From Flavobacterium sinopsychrotolerans (lineage in GTDB: Bacteria; Bacteroidota; Bacteroidia; Flavobacteriales; Flavobacteriaceae): DNA of 64,000 bases. The position numbers and the translations under genes were made by a program. Below are positions 1 to 7,921 of the stretch, piece after piece. The DNA lies in contig NZ_FODN01000007.1 in NCBI RefSeq assembly GCF_900110375.1, positions 62,001 to 126,000 of the forward strand, in the 5' to 3' direction. The notes below the pieces were generated by a model, which was not told where the DNA came from, did not search any database, and saw only the letters and a list, made by a program, of their open reading frames with translations. Each line of letters begins with the position of its first letter. Within the stretch, counting starts at the first letter, position 1.

Positions 1-124
1 TTTAATTCTATAAACTAAGTATGGAACGGTGCTTTTAGCAATATTTTGTACTTTTTTTATAGATTAAATAAAAATATTAACTTTAAATGTAGGTTTTTTT
101 TATTGAAAATACTTTGATTACTGA

Positions 125-835
125 TCAAAGAGGTTTAAAACTGGCTTTTTCCTCCAATTTTTTCAAAACTTCTGTTATTTTTTCGAAAGAACTGAAGTTT
201 TCATGTTCCACTTTATGATCGATTTTTTCGTGTGCCCAAGTCGTATGAAACGGAATATGTACGGCATGTCCGCCAATTGCTAAAACGGGTAAAACATCCG
301 ATTTTAAAGAATTTCCAATCATAAAAAATTCGGAAGGTTGTATTTCCAATCGTTTTATTAAATCAGAATAATCAATTTCTTGCTTGTCTGACATCACTTC
401 GATATGATGAAAATAATGACCTAAACCCGAATTGTGTAATTTTCGACGTTGGTCTAATAAATCGCCTTTGGTAGCAACCACCAATTTATATTTTCCGTGT
501 AATGCGTCTAAAGTTTCTTCCACACCTTCCAATAAAACAATTGGTTTCTCCAGCAATTCTTTCCCATATTGGATGATTTTTTCGATTATTTCTATAGGAA
601 GCGTATTATTCGAAATAGTCATCGCCGCTTCAATCATCGATAAAATGTAGCCTTTGATTCCGTAACCGTATAGTTTTAAATTATCAATTTCGACCTTAAA
701 AAGTTCTTTGGATATTCCTTGATGGGATAAATAATCTTCCATTAAACCACAGAATTTCTTCTCGGTTTCATCAAAATACGTTTCGTTGATCCATAAGGTA
801 TCATCGGCGTCGAAAGCAATTACTTTTAGTTCCAT
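125..835 (-). CDS. HAD-superfamily hydrolase (phosphatase-like)
   Basis: A 236-residue HAD-fold protein, probably a cytoplasmic small-molecule phosphatase. Motif I is visible near the N-terminus (FDADDTLW, with the nucleophile and acid/base aspartates in DADDT), motif II as VVATKGD, a conserved lysine in the VMSDK segment, and motif IV as FFMIGNSLKSDV. The cap is a helical insertion between motifs I and II, as in the YjjG/phosphoglycolate phosphatase-like branch. The substrate cannot be read from the sequence. The gene ends the minus-strand run metG, EamA transporter, HAD, with 36 bases between it and the transporter, so cotranscription is plausible. The ATG start gives a full-length domain with motif I at residue 8. 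The family call is secure; the substrate is unknown. Confidence 0.85.
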   Translation of the reverse strand: MELKVIAFDADDTLWINETYFDETEKKFCGLMEDYLSHQGISKELFKVEIDNLKLYGYGIKGYILSMIEAAMTISNNTLPIEIIEKIIQYGKELLEKPIVLLEGVEETLDALHGKYKLVVATKGDLLDQRRKLHNSGLGHYFHHIEVMSDKQEIDYSDLIKRLEIQPSEFFMIGNSLKSDVLPVLAIGGHAVHIPFHTTWAHEKIDHKVEHENFSSFEKITEVLKKLEEKASFKPL

Positions 836-871
836 TTTTATTTTATTTTGATAATAATTGAGGTTTTCCTT

Positions 872-1768
872 TTAACTGTCCCCTGCTTTGGAAAAGACTT
901 TCTTCATTGAAATTGTTTTCGAATAAAAGGTAATTCGGATTCCCAAAAGTAAAATAATTCCTCCGATAATCATTTGCAGTGTGATTATTTCATCTAAAAA
1001 CAACCAGGCTAAAATAGAAGTCAAAACGGCTTGACCGAGCAAACTCAATGACACTCTTGTGGCCCGCATGTGTTGTGTGGCATAACTGAGCGATAACCAT
1101 GCTAATAATTGGCAAACTATTGCCTGGATTAACAAGACCAACCAGCCAGCATCAGAAAATCCGAAAAAAGGTTCGTCTAGGATTAAACAGAGAAATCCTA
1201 AATATATACTTGAAGAAATTAAGCTGATGGTCATGAACGAAAGGACATCCACTTTAGAAAGCACTTTTTTGCTGACCAGTAAGTAAATAGCATATAAAAT
1301 ACCCGATAATACGGCTAAAAGAAAAGCGGTGTCAAAATTCAGTTCGATAAAAAACTGGAAACCAACCAGCATAATCATTCCGAATAATGATACTAGAGTT
1401 CCAATCCAGAAATTAGTGGCGGGTTTTGTTTTTAAAAATAGAAAGGAACCAATGCCCAACCAAAGTGGGGATAAATTAGTAAGCAGTGAAGCCTGAGTAG
1501 CGCTAGATTCTTGAATGGCAATATTCCAAACGGCAACATCTGAGGCAAATAAAATTCCGCAAATTATGGCGGGAATTAATACCTTGAAAGTTGGAAGCTT
1601 GAATTTTTTTGTAATAATGACATAAGGCAATAGCAAGGTTGCTGCAATTGCCATTCTATAAAAAGCCGAAATTAGCCCGGGAGTTAACCGAAGTTTTATT
1701 AATATTGGAAAAATCGAAATGCAGAGTATCCCAACAATTAAAGCTAATTGCGGCTTTTTTATTTTCAT
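872..1768 (-). CDS. EamA/DMT-family transporter
   Basis: A 298-residue inner-membrane protein with about ten hydrophobic segments arranged as two similar halves of five, the standard EamA (drug/metabolite transporter) layout and length. Family members mostly export metabolites or amino acids; no substrate is implied here. The second half contains the LSLLGQAVLTSILAWLFLDE pattern typical of the EamA repeat, with the helix end carrying a conserved acidic residue. Only 12 bases separate it from the end of metG upstream on the same strand, so it is probably transcribed with metG and the HAD gene. The short basic N-terminus (MKIKKPQ) before the first membrane segment supports the ATG start. Confidence 0.85.
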   Translation of the reverse strand: MKIKKPQLALIVGILCISIFPILIKLRLTPGLISAFYRMAIAATLLLPYVIITKKFKLPTFKVLIPAIICGILFASDVAVWNIAIQESSATQASLLTNLSPLWLGIGSFLFLKTKPATNFWIGTLVSLFGMIMLVGFQFFIELNFDTAFLLAVLSGILYAIYLLVSKKVLSKVDVLSFMTISLISSSIYLGFLCLILDEPFFGFSDAGWLVLLIQAIVCQLLAWLSLSYATQHMRATRVSLSLLGQAVLTSILAWLFLDEIITLQMIIGGIILLLGIRITFYSKTISMKKVFSKAGDS

Positions 1769-1780
1769 TTTATAATTTCC

Positions 1781-3841
1781 TTAATTGATTGTCTCTCCAT
1801 TAGCAACACCATCGGTATCCGGATTTACAAAAACCAATTTCCCTTCAGCGTTTGTAGTCATCAAAATCATTCCTTGACTTTCTACGCCACGAAGGTTTCT
1901 GGGAGCCAAATTCACTAAAACAGTAACTTTTTTTCCAATAATATCTTCTGGTTTAAAACTCTCGGCAATTCCAGAAACTATCGTGCGAATGTCAATTCCG
2001 GTGTCTACTTTCAAAATCAAAAGCTTGTTGGCTTTCGGCATTTTTTCGGCTTCCAAGATTGTTCCTGTACGGATATCCATTTTGGCAAAATCCTCAAATT
2101 GAATCGCTTCTTTTTGTGGTTCTGCAACTTTATTCTCCGCTTTGTTCGCAGTTTTAGTCGCTTCCAGTTTGTCTATTTGTTTTTGGATTTCCTCGTCTTC
2201 AATTTTTGCAAACAATAATTCTGCTTCTCCAATTTGGTGTCCAGCCGGAATCAAATCAGAATTTTGAGCAATAGTATTCCAATTCAACGGACTTTCTATT
2301 TTTAGAATTCTTGATAATTTTTTTGCTGTAAATGGTAGGAATGGTTCGCAAAGTGAACTTAATGCGGCAGCAATTTGTAAGGCAACATACATTTGCGTTT
2401 GTACGCGCTCCGGATTGTCTTTTATCACTTTCCAAGGCTCTTCGTCAGCCAAATATTTATTTCCTAAACGAGCCACATTCATCAATTCGCTCAAAGCTTC
2501 ACGGAATCGGTAACGCTCCAAAGAACTTGAAATAACCGCCGGATACGCTTTCAATTCAGCCAGGGTTTGTTCGTCCACTTCCGAAAGTTCGTTTGGTTGT
2601 GGAACAATTCCGTTGTAATATTTATTGGTTAAAACCACGACACGATTAATGAAATTCCCGTAAATCGCTACCAATTCATTGTTATTTCTCGCCTGAAAAT
2701 CTTTCCAGGTAAAGTCATTATCCTTTGTTTCCGGCGCATTCGATGTCAAAGCATAACGCAAAACATCTTGTTGATTTGGAAATTCTTCTAAATATTCGTG
2801 CAACCAAACCGCCCAGTTTTTAGACGTAGATAATTTATTTCCTTCCAAGTTCAAGAACTCGTTTGCAGGAACATTGTCTGGCAAAATATAACTTCCTTCG
2901 GCTTTCAACATCGCAGGGAAAATGATGCAATGGAAAACAATATTGTCTTTCCCAATGAAGTGAACCAGTTTTGTATCCTGATCTTTCCAGTACGGTTCCC
3001 AATCCTTTCCTTCGCGCAACGCCCATTCTTTCGTAGACGAAATGTAGCCAATCGGCGCATCAAACCACACGTATAATTTTTTTCCTTCGGCACCTTCAAC
3101 TGGAACGTCAATTCCCCAGTCCAAGTCACGAGTTACCGCACGAGGTTCTAGTCCACCATCAATCCATGATTTTACTTGGCCGTAAACATTCGGTTTCCAG
3201 TCATTTTTATGTCCAACGAGAATCCATTCTTTCAAGAAATCTTCATAACGGTCCAAAGGCAAAAACCAGTGTTTCGTAGATTTCAAAATAGGAGTTTCAC
3301 CAGTTATTGTCGATTTTGGATTAATCAAATCAGTAGCATTCAGCGTCGAACCACATTTTTCGCATTGATCACCATACGCTTCTTCGTTACCACATTTTGG
3401 GCAAGTCCCAACCACAAAACGGTCTGCCAAAAACTGATCTGCTTTTGCATCATACAATTGCTCGGTCACTTCTTCGATAAAATCGCCTTGATCATACAGT
3501 TTTCTAAAAAATTCCGAAGCCGTATCATGATGAATTTTAGCCGAAGTTCTGGAATAATTATCAAACGAAATTCCAAAATCAGAGAACGATTTACGAATGA
3601 TTCCATCATATTTATCGATTACTTCTTGTGGCGTAATGCTTTCTTTTTTGGCTTTCATCGAAATTGCCACGCCATGCTCGTCACTTCCGCAAACGAACAA
3701 AACGTCTCTTCCCTGCAATCTTAAATATCGGGAATATATGTCCGAAGGCACATAAACACCCGCCAAATGGCCAATGTGAATCGGTCCGTTCGTATACGGC
3801 AATGCCGCTGTAATCGTATATCTTTTTGGATTCTGTATCAT
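1781..3841 (-). CDS. metG: Methionyl-tRNA synthetase
   Basis: Charges tRNA-Met with methionine in the cytoplasm. The class I HIGH signature is at residues 22-25 and the KMSKS-equivalent appears as KLSTS in the middle of the protein. Between them lies a zinc knuckle with the CPKCG and CEKCG cysteine pairs of the MetG1 type. The C-terminal ~110 residues (from about [14 protein letters not shown]) are the EMAP/Trbp111-like tRNA-binding domain, so at 686 residues this is the long dimeric form. A TATTTTTG -7-like box reads on the minus strand at 3890-3883, about 40 bases before the ATG. It appears to lead a small operon with the downstream EamA and HAD genes. Confidence 0.97.
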   Translation of the reverse strand: MIQNPKRYTITAALPYTNGPIHIGHLAGVYVPSDIYSRYLRLQGRDVLFVCGSDEHGVAISMKAKKESITPQEVIDKYDGIIRKSFSDFGISFDNYSRTSAKIHHDTASEFFRKLYDQGDFIEEVTEQLYDAKADQFLADRFVVGTCPKCGNEEAYGDQCEKCGSTLNATDLINPKSTITGETPILKSTKHWFLPLDRYEDFLKEWILVGHKNDWKPNVYGQVKSWIDGGLEPRAVTRDLDWGIDVPVEGAEGKKLYVWFDAPIGYISSTKEWALREGKDWEPYWKDQDTKLVHFIGKDNIVFHCIIFPAMLKAEGSYILPDNVPANEFLNLEGNKLSTSKNWAVWLHEYLEEFPNQQDVLRYALTSNAPETKDNDFTWKDFQARNNNELVAIYGNFINRVVVLTNKYYNGIVPQPNELSEVDEQTLAELKAYPAVISSSLERYRFREALSELMNVARLGNKYLADEEPWKVIKDNPERVQTQMYVALQIAAALSSLCEPFLPFTAKKLSRILKIESPLNWNTIAQNSDLIPAGHQIGEAELLFAKIEDEEIQKQIDKLEATKTANKAENKVAEPQKEAIQFEDFAKMDIRTGTILEAEKMPKANKLLILKVDTGIDIRTIVSGIAESFKPEDIIGKKVTVLVNLAPRNLRGVESQGMILMTTNAEGKLVFVNPDTDGVANGETIN

Positions 3842-3882
3842 AAAATTATTTTTAGATTCTGAAATTAATTCAGAACGAGCTG

Positions 3883-3890
3883 CAAAAATA
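3883..3890 (-). promoter_or_regulatory. Probable -7 box upstream of metG
   Basis: On the minus strand these eight bases read TATTTTTG, a perfect match to the Bacteroidota TAnnTTTG -7 consensus, 42 bases upstream of the metG ATG. No convincing TTG at the -33 position was found, so this rests on the -7 match and its position alone. Confidence 0.45.
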
Positions 3891-4085
3891 AGGAATCCAA
3901 TTTTATTTGCAGCTATTTAGCTTCGCTGAATCTTCGATCTCCCTTTATACGTTGTAATCTTATTGTTTTGCCAACAACAACTATAAGAATTTCCAATATT
4001 ATCGAAGCTGGAAATCCTTTTGCATCAAAAAACATATTGCAACTTATAGCAATAATTATATAACATTAATCGAGAGCGATACAGC

Positions 4086-4093
4086 TAATTTTG
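4086..4093 (+). promoter_or_regulatory. Probable -7 box of the lipocalin-like lipoprotein gene
   Basis: TAATTTTG matches the TAnnTTTG consensus and lies 26 bases upstream of the ATG at 4120. The -33 region has no clear TTG. Confidence 0.45.
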
Positions 4094-4119
4094 TCGATGT
4101 TAATTTAAAAAATAAAATT

Positions 4120-4536
4120 ATGAAAACGAAAAGCATATTAGTTGCCTTAGTATTAAGTATTGGATTATTTACAGTGTCTTGTAGTGATGATAATGAGGGA
4201 GAAACGCTAGCTCCTTTAGTAGGAAAATGGAACATTACCAAAGTGGGTACAACTATTGGAGGCCAAGAAACCTTGATTGATGCGCCACAAAACCAAAACG
4301 GTTGCGAAAAAAATTATCTTAATCTTAAAATTGACAATACAGCAATTGAAGGAGATTATAGTTCTATCGTTAGTCCTTGTGCGATAACAACAAAAACGGG
4401 AATTTATTCTAGATCACATAATAACTTAACACTTGTTATCGATGGGGTGACTACAACTCAGGATATAGTTAATCTTACGCTTTCTGAATTAAAATTGAAA
4501 GATGCCAATGGAGTTATCTCATTGTATAATAGATAA
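4120..4536 (+). CDS. Lipocalin-like lipoprotein, probably surface exposed
   Basis: A 138-residue lipoprotein. The signal peptide ends in a lipobox (LFTVSC) with the lipidated cysteine at about residue 21. The mature protein begins C-SDDNEGE, an acidic run right after the cysteine that resembles the lipoprotein export signal (Ser plus Asp/Glu) shown in Flavobacterium and Capnocytophaga to send lipoproteins to the cell surface. The body has the LVGKWNITKVG pattern of the lipocalin-like families common in Flavobacteriaceae, with an expected small beta barrel. The ligand is unknown. It sits alone between its own -7 box and a strong terminator hairpin, so it is likely monocistronic. The family assignment is by pattern only. 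Confidence 0.75.
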   Translation: MKTKSILVALVLSIGLFTVSCSDDNEGETLAPLVGKWNITKVGTTIGGQETLIDAPQNQNGCEKNYLNLKIDNTAIEGDYSSIVSPCAITTKTGIYSRSHNNLTLVIDGVTTTQDIVNLTLSELKLKDANGVISLYNR

Positions 4537-4583
4537 TTCATTTGCTATAACGATAGATTATAAATCTTAGTGAGACGCAGTAT

Positions 4584-4624
4584 AAAACGGAAATAACTTT
4601 TAAAGTTGTTTCCGTTTTTTTTGT
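4584..4624 (+). terminator. Rho-independent terminator after the lipocalin-like gene
   Basis: An inverted repeat with arms AAACGGAAATAACTTT and AAAGTTGTTTCCGTTT (one wobble) and a short loop, followed by a T tract. It lies about 50 bases after the stop at 4536. Confidence 0.8.
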
Positions 4625-4660
4625 GGATTGAATTGTTTAAGAATAAATGATTTTTTTGAA

Positions 4661-4752
4661 GCTATTTCCCGTCTCGTTTTAAAGACGAGATTGCAATCTT
4701 TTACTTTTTAAAGAAAAAAGTAAAAGGATTTTCACTGCTATCGGGGCTAGGG
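4661..4752 (+). repeat. Dispersed structured element, copy 1 (CTATTTCCCG...CGGGGCTAG family)
   Basis: A 92-base intergenic element starting GCTATTTCCCG and ending TCGGGGCTAGG. The ends pair (CTA/TAG, CCCG/CGGG), and inside are two further stems: TCTCGT/ACGAGA at about 4672-4690 and a 12-base-pair stem from CTTTTACTTTTT (4698-4709) with its complement ending at 4726. It shares end sequences and the inner words TGCAATCTT and AAGGATTTTC with the copy at 19913-19992, while the inner stem differs by compensating changes. It lies between a lipocalin-like gene and an unknown gene. Its function is unknown. Confidence 0.75.
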
Positions 4753-4810
4753 AATTTGGGTTTTCGATAAAATTTGTCATTTTAAAATTGCATTTTATTT
4801 ATCTGCAATC

Positions 4811-4884
4811 TTGTCATTCCGACGAAGGAGGAATCTTCGTTATGTGAGCACTTTGATGGGATTCTTCCTTCGTCGGAATGACAA
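4811..4884. repeat. Long inverted repeat (TTGTCATTCCGACGAAGG type)
   Basis: Two 25-base arms, 4811-4835 and 4860-4884, are inverted copies with one mismatch, separated by 24 bases. The arm begins TTGTCATTCCGACGAAGG. There is no T tract typical of a terminator. It lies directly beside the structured element at 4661-4752 and before the small gene at 4981, so this gap is a repeat cluster. Confidence 0.85.
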
Positions 4885-4980
4885 AGTAAGAAAGAATAAT
4901 TTTCTGTAAGAAAAGATTATATTTGGAAAACTAAAAAGAAGCTGACTATAAGGGCTAAAATAAGTTGTACATAATATTCC

Positions 4981-5376
4981 ATGAAGCTAACAAAAGAATT
5001 GATATTAGAAATAGATTTATTAATTGACGAATTAATAGAAGTAGGAGTTGTTTCTGAAAATAAATGTAATTCTGAAATAAGAGGAAATTCTATTCGTTTT
5101 TTAAAAACAAAAGGCCTTTTAATTTCGAACTGTAAAAGAGTACAATATAATCCAACTTCTGAAGTGTATGAAATTAAAAAAGTAGGAATTGAAAAGTATT
5201 TAAAAGAAGAAAATCGAGTTGAAGAACTTGATTTAAAAATTAAGGAATTGACAGCAATTAATCTTAATTTACAAAACAAACAATTGAAAAGGTATATTTT
5301 GTATTCTGTAATAAGTTTCGTGTTAGGTGCTATTTCAACAAATATTGAAGAGATTTTGAATTTCTTGAATCAATGA
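4981..5376 (+). CDS. Unknown protein with coiled coil and C-terminal membrane anchor
   Basis: I do not recognise a named family for this 131-residue protein. The N-terminal ~75 residues are alpha/beta with a possible winged-helix look (two helices, then NSIRFLKTKGLLIS and a short strand pair). Residues ~75-100 are Glu/Lys/Leu-rich and predicted coiled coil, and residues ~102-122 (YILYSVISFVLGAIS) form one membrane span, followed by a short tail. This would make a small tail-anchored cytoplasmic protein. It is bracketed by intergenic repeats on both sides (4661-4884 and 5424-5457), which suggests an accessory position. An antisense open frame covers the same DNA but has no support. Being coding is likely but not certain. 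Confidence 0.6.
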   Translation: MKLTKELILEIDLLIDELIEVGVVSENKCNSEIRGNSIRFLKTKGLLISNCKRVQYNPTSEVYEIKKVGIEKYLKEENRVEELDLKIKELTAINLNLQNKQLKRYILYSVISFVLGAISTNIEEILNFLNQ

Positions 5377-5423
5377 ATTAAAATAAATGTTGCCTGTCTT
5401 TTTATCTTAGTTTGTCAGCTCGC

Positions 5424-5457
5424 ATTGCAAATCCGTACTATCGGTTGGATTTGTAAT
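5424..5457. repeat. Short inverted repeat
   Basis: Arms ATTGCAAATCC and GGATTTGTAAT (one wobble) around a 12-base loop. The following sequence is not a clean T tract, so it may be a weak terminator for the gene ending at 5376 or a repeat remnant. Confidence 0.45.
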
Positions 5458-5488
5458 CTGTTCCTACAATCCTAACTATCCGTTTATT

Positions 5489-5496
5489 TATATTTG
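5489..5496 (+). promoter_or_regulatory. Probable -7 box of the small basic protein gene
   Basis: TATATTTG matches TAnnTTTG and lies 28 bases before the ATG at 5525. No clear -33 TTG was seen. Confidence 0.45.
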
Positions 5497-5524
5497 CAAA
5501 CGTAATTAAATTATATTCTACATT

Positions 5525-5695
5525 ATGGCAAAAGGACCCGAAAAAAACACTAAGAATAAGGCGTTGCATACCAAATTGCTAAATCGGAAAAAGATTAAAC
5601 TTCAAGAAGAAAAAAAAGAAAAAGCAGCACGTTTGAAAGCTTTGGTTACAAAAATGAATCAGAAAAAGAATAGTAATGAATCTGATAGCATATAA
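5525..5695 (+). CDS. Small highly basic protein, 56 residues
   Basis: A short open frame that begins MAKGPEKNTKNKALHTKLLN and ends NESDSI. It is extremely rich in Lys, with a central helix of alternating Lys/Glu/Arg that could form a coiled coil or bind nucleic acid. Support comes from a TATATTTG -7 box 28 bases upstream, an ATG start and a composition unlike random translation of AT-rich intergenic DNA. Small Lys-rich proteins of this kind occur in Flavobacteriaceae, but I cannot assign a function. It is followed within 70 bases by the DMP19-like gene on the same strand. Confidence 0.6.
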   Translation: MAKGPEKNTKNKALHTKLLNRKKIKLQEEKKEKAARLKALVTKMNQKKNSNESDSI

Positions 5696-5763
5696 ATCGC
5701 ATTGTATTTCATTTCTGTTTTTATTTACCCGAAATTTGCATCACATATTCAAATATAAAACCT

Positions 5764-6303
5764 ATGGAATTCGGTAGAATAATTATTTCAGAAACTGCAA
5801 TGAACAGTGAAAATCTCCAAGATGTAATTCACTCTAATATTTCGGTAATCAACTTAATGCGTGAGGAAGGCGTGAATGATGATTTGATTCACGAAGATGC
5901 GATAATGAGTTATTATTTAGATTATTATACATCACAATATACCGAAGGAAATTTTGCTCAGTTTGTATACAATTCCGGTTGGGATAAAGAATTAAACGAA
6001 TTAATCGAAGAAGGTTTGGGATTAATTGGTGCCGAAAAGCATTTGGAATTGTTCCAACAGCAATCCAAAAAAGTAAAACTGATGAGCAGTGTGAAGCTGA
6101 ATAAATTCCTAAAAGGGAAATTAGAAGGCGTAAATCCTATCCGAGATTTGCTTAACAACGACACTTTTTTTGAAATAGAAGAAAATCTAATTACTTTGAA
6201 TGCTGCTTTCTTAAAAACCCACCCAGATTTTGAAGTCCTTTCTGTAGACGACATGTTTGCAACCTTAGAAGAATTTGTGGGGCACGAAATTAAAAGAGAC
6301 TAA
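5764..6303 (+). CDS. DMP19/DUF4375-like protein
   Basis: A 179-residue soluble protein. Its central part has the pattern of the DMP19 (DUF4375) family: SYYLDYYTSQYTEGNFAQFV, then NSGW and an alpha-helical stretch with GLGLIGAEKHLELF. DMP19 in Neisseria was described as a DNA-mimic protein, but most family members have no proven role and this copy is not strikingly acidic overall, so no DNA-mimic function is claimed. There is no signal peptide or membrane span. It stands alone between the small basic gene and serS. The family call is from remembered pattern and should be confirmed by profile search. Confidence 0.6.
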   Translation: MEFGRIIISETAMNSENLQDVIHSNISVINLMREEGVNDDLIHEDAIMSYYLDYYTSQYTEGNFAQFVYNSGWDKELNELIEEGLGLIGAEKHLELFQQQSKKVKLMSSVKLNKFLKGKLEGVNPIRDLLNNDTFFEIEENLITLNAAFLKTHPDFEVLSVDDMFATLEEFVGHEIKRD

Positions 6304-6307
6304 AGTA

Positions 6308-6447
6308 AGTCAAAAGTCCAATGTCATAAAGTTTTTAAAGTCCTGTTTTTATTTGTTTTTTTGAAGTTCTGTTGTCAATGTAAATTAAACATTAGGGCAT
6401 TTGAATCATACATTAGTATTGGACTTTATGACTTTGGACTTTTGACT
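6308..6447. repeat. Widely spaced inverted repeat (AGTCAAAAGTCC type)
   Basis: Arm 6308-6332 (AGTCAAAAGTCCAATGTCAT and five more bases) is the inverted copy of 6423-6447, with one mismatch in 25. The 90-base spacer holds no gene. It occupies most of the gap between the DMP19-like gene and serS. Confidence 0.8.
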
Positions 6448-6480
6448 AATTTTTTGTCCCATTTCTATCAAACATTTCCT

Positions 6481-6488
6481 TAAATTTG
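6481..6488 (+). promoter_or_regulatory. Probable serS -7 box
   Basis: TAAATTTG matches TAnnTTTG and lies 40 bases before the serS ATG. A TTG at 6454-6456 is 24 bases upstream, slightly farther than usual for a -33 element. Confidence 0.5.
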
Positions 6489-6528
6489 CTTCCATTATTA
6501 TAAAAGTTAGCGTTAAAAAAATCAAGCT

Positions 6529-7800
6529 ATGTTACAAATCGCATTTATTAGAGAGAATCAAGAAAAAGTAATCACCGCTTTGGCAAAGAGAAACATCGAT
6601 GCCACAAGTGTTGTTGAAGAAGTGGTACAACTGGATGAAAAACGCCGCGCTACGCAAGTGGAGCTAGACAACATTTTATCCGAATCTAATAAATTATCCA
6701 AAGATATTGGCGAATTGATGAAAGGCGGAGAGAAAGCAAAAGCCGCAATTCTAAAAGAAAAAACCGTTTTAAACAAAGAGAAAAGCAAAGCTTTAGCGGA
6801 AATGGCTGATGCGCTTGCCGCTGAACTTTTAGAGAAATTATACACGTTACCCAATCTTCCTGCTGATATTGTTCCTGTTGGAAAAACGCCGGAGGAAAAC
6901 CTAAACGTTTTTGAAGAAGGTAAAATTCCAGTTTTGCATGAAGGAGCGCAACCGCATTGGGAATTGGTAAAAAAATACGACATCATTGATTTTGAACTTG
7001 GAGTAAAAATAACTGGTGCAGGATTTCCGGTGTATAAAGGAAAAGGAGCTCGATTACAACGTGCTTTAATCAATTATTTCTTGGACAAAAATACCGCTGC
7101 AGGATATAATGAAGTTCAAGTGCCACACATGGTCAATGAAGCGTCGGCATATGGAACGGGACAATTACCGGACAAAGAAGGGCAAATGTATCACGATAAA
7201 ACAGATGATTTGTACTTGATTCCAACGGCTGAGGTTCCGGTGACGAATTTGTTTCGTGATGTAATCCTTAACGAAAGTGAATTGCCGGTTTTAACTACGG
7301 CTTATACGCCATGTTTCCGTCGTGAAGCAGGTTCTTATGGTGCGCATGTACGTGGATTGAACCGTTTGCATCAATTTGACAAAGTAGAAATCGTTCGTGT
7401 AGAACATCCGGATAAATCATACGAAGCTTTGGACGGAATGGTAGAACATGTAAAAAGTATTTTACAAGAATTGAAATTACCTTACCGAATATTGCGTCTT
7501 TGCGGCGGTGATATGGGTTTCACATCAGCTTTGACATATGATTTTGAAGTGTTTTCTACAGCGCAAGATCGTTGGTTAGAAATCAGTTCGGTTTCTAACT
7601 TTGAGACTTTCCAATCTAATCGTTTGAAATTGCGTTTCAAAGACAAAGACGGAAAAAACCAATTAGCACACACCTTAAACGGAAGTTCATTGGCTTTGCC
7701 AAGAGTTTTGGCTGGAATTTTAGAAAATTACCAAACTCCGGAAGGAATCATAATTCCAGAAGTGTTGCGTCCGTACTGCGGATTTGATATTATAAACTAA
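6529..7800 (+). CDS. serS: Seryl-tRNA synthetase
   Basis: Charges tRNA-Ser and, as known for the family, tRNA-Sec. The protein is 423 residues, the normal bacterial length. Residues ~1-110 form the long helical tRNA-binding arm (Lys/Glu-rich antiparallel coiled coil). The class II core follows, with motif 2 (TPCFRREAGSYG) and motif 3 (LNGSSLALPRVLAGILENYQ), ending in the family-typical LRPYCGF. The ATG directly precedes the conserved LQIAFIRENQE opening. It is monocistronic or leads into the TPR gene 121 bases downstream. An antisense 171-residue open frame in this region is a shadow. Confidence 0.97.
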   Translation: MLQIAFIRENQEKVITALAKRNIDATSVVEEVVQLDEKRRATQVELDNILSESNKLSKDIGELMKGGEKAKAAILKEKTVLNKEKSKALAEMADALAAELLEKLYTLPNLPADIVPVGKTPEENLNVFEEGKIPVLHEGAQPHWELVKKYDIIDFELGVKITGAGFPVYKGKGARLQRALINYFLDKNTAAGYNEVQVPHMVNEASAYGTGQLPDKEGQMYHDKTDDLYLIPTAEVPVTNLFRDVILNESELPVLTTAYTPCFRREAGSYGAHVRGLNRLHQFDKVEIVRVEHPDKSYEALDGMVEHVKSILQELKLPYRILRLCGGDMGFTSALTYDFEVFSTAQDRWLEISSVSNFETFQSNRLKLRFKDKDGKNQLAHTLNGSSLALPRVLAGILENYQTPEGIIIPEVLRPYCGFDIIN

Positions 7801-7807
7801 AAATTTT

Positions 7808-7884
7808 AACATATAAGTCATGTCAGTTTTTGCAAAGTTTTAAATTTAAAGCGATGCAAGTCTTATATGACTAATATGTTTAAA
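7808..7884. repeat. Imperfect inverted repeat between serS and the TPR gene
   Basis: AACATATAAGTCAT near 7808 pairs with ATGACTAATATGTT ending near 7881, one mismatch in 14, with a ~50-base spacer that contains a smaller AT-rich palindrome. The trailing run is A-rich, not T-rich, so it is not an obvious terminator for serS. Confidence 0.4.
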
Positions 7885-7921
7885 AAAAATAGATGTTTGA
7901 AGAAACAAACTGCACTTAACA

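Noticed and set aside
3176-3724. 182-residue open frame on the plus strand inside metG
   Set aside because: It is antisense to the fully conserved metG, with no domain, signal or promoter; codon-bias shadow.
4917-5279. 120-residue minus-strand frame overlapping the 131-residue gene at 4981
   Set aside because: Ser/Phe/Ile-rich composition typical of antisense frames; the plus-strand frame has a more natural protein composition and a clear membrane anchor.
6558-7073. 171-residue open frame antisense to serS
   Set aside because: Ser/Phe-rich shadow of the serS coiled coil, with no independent support.
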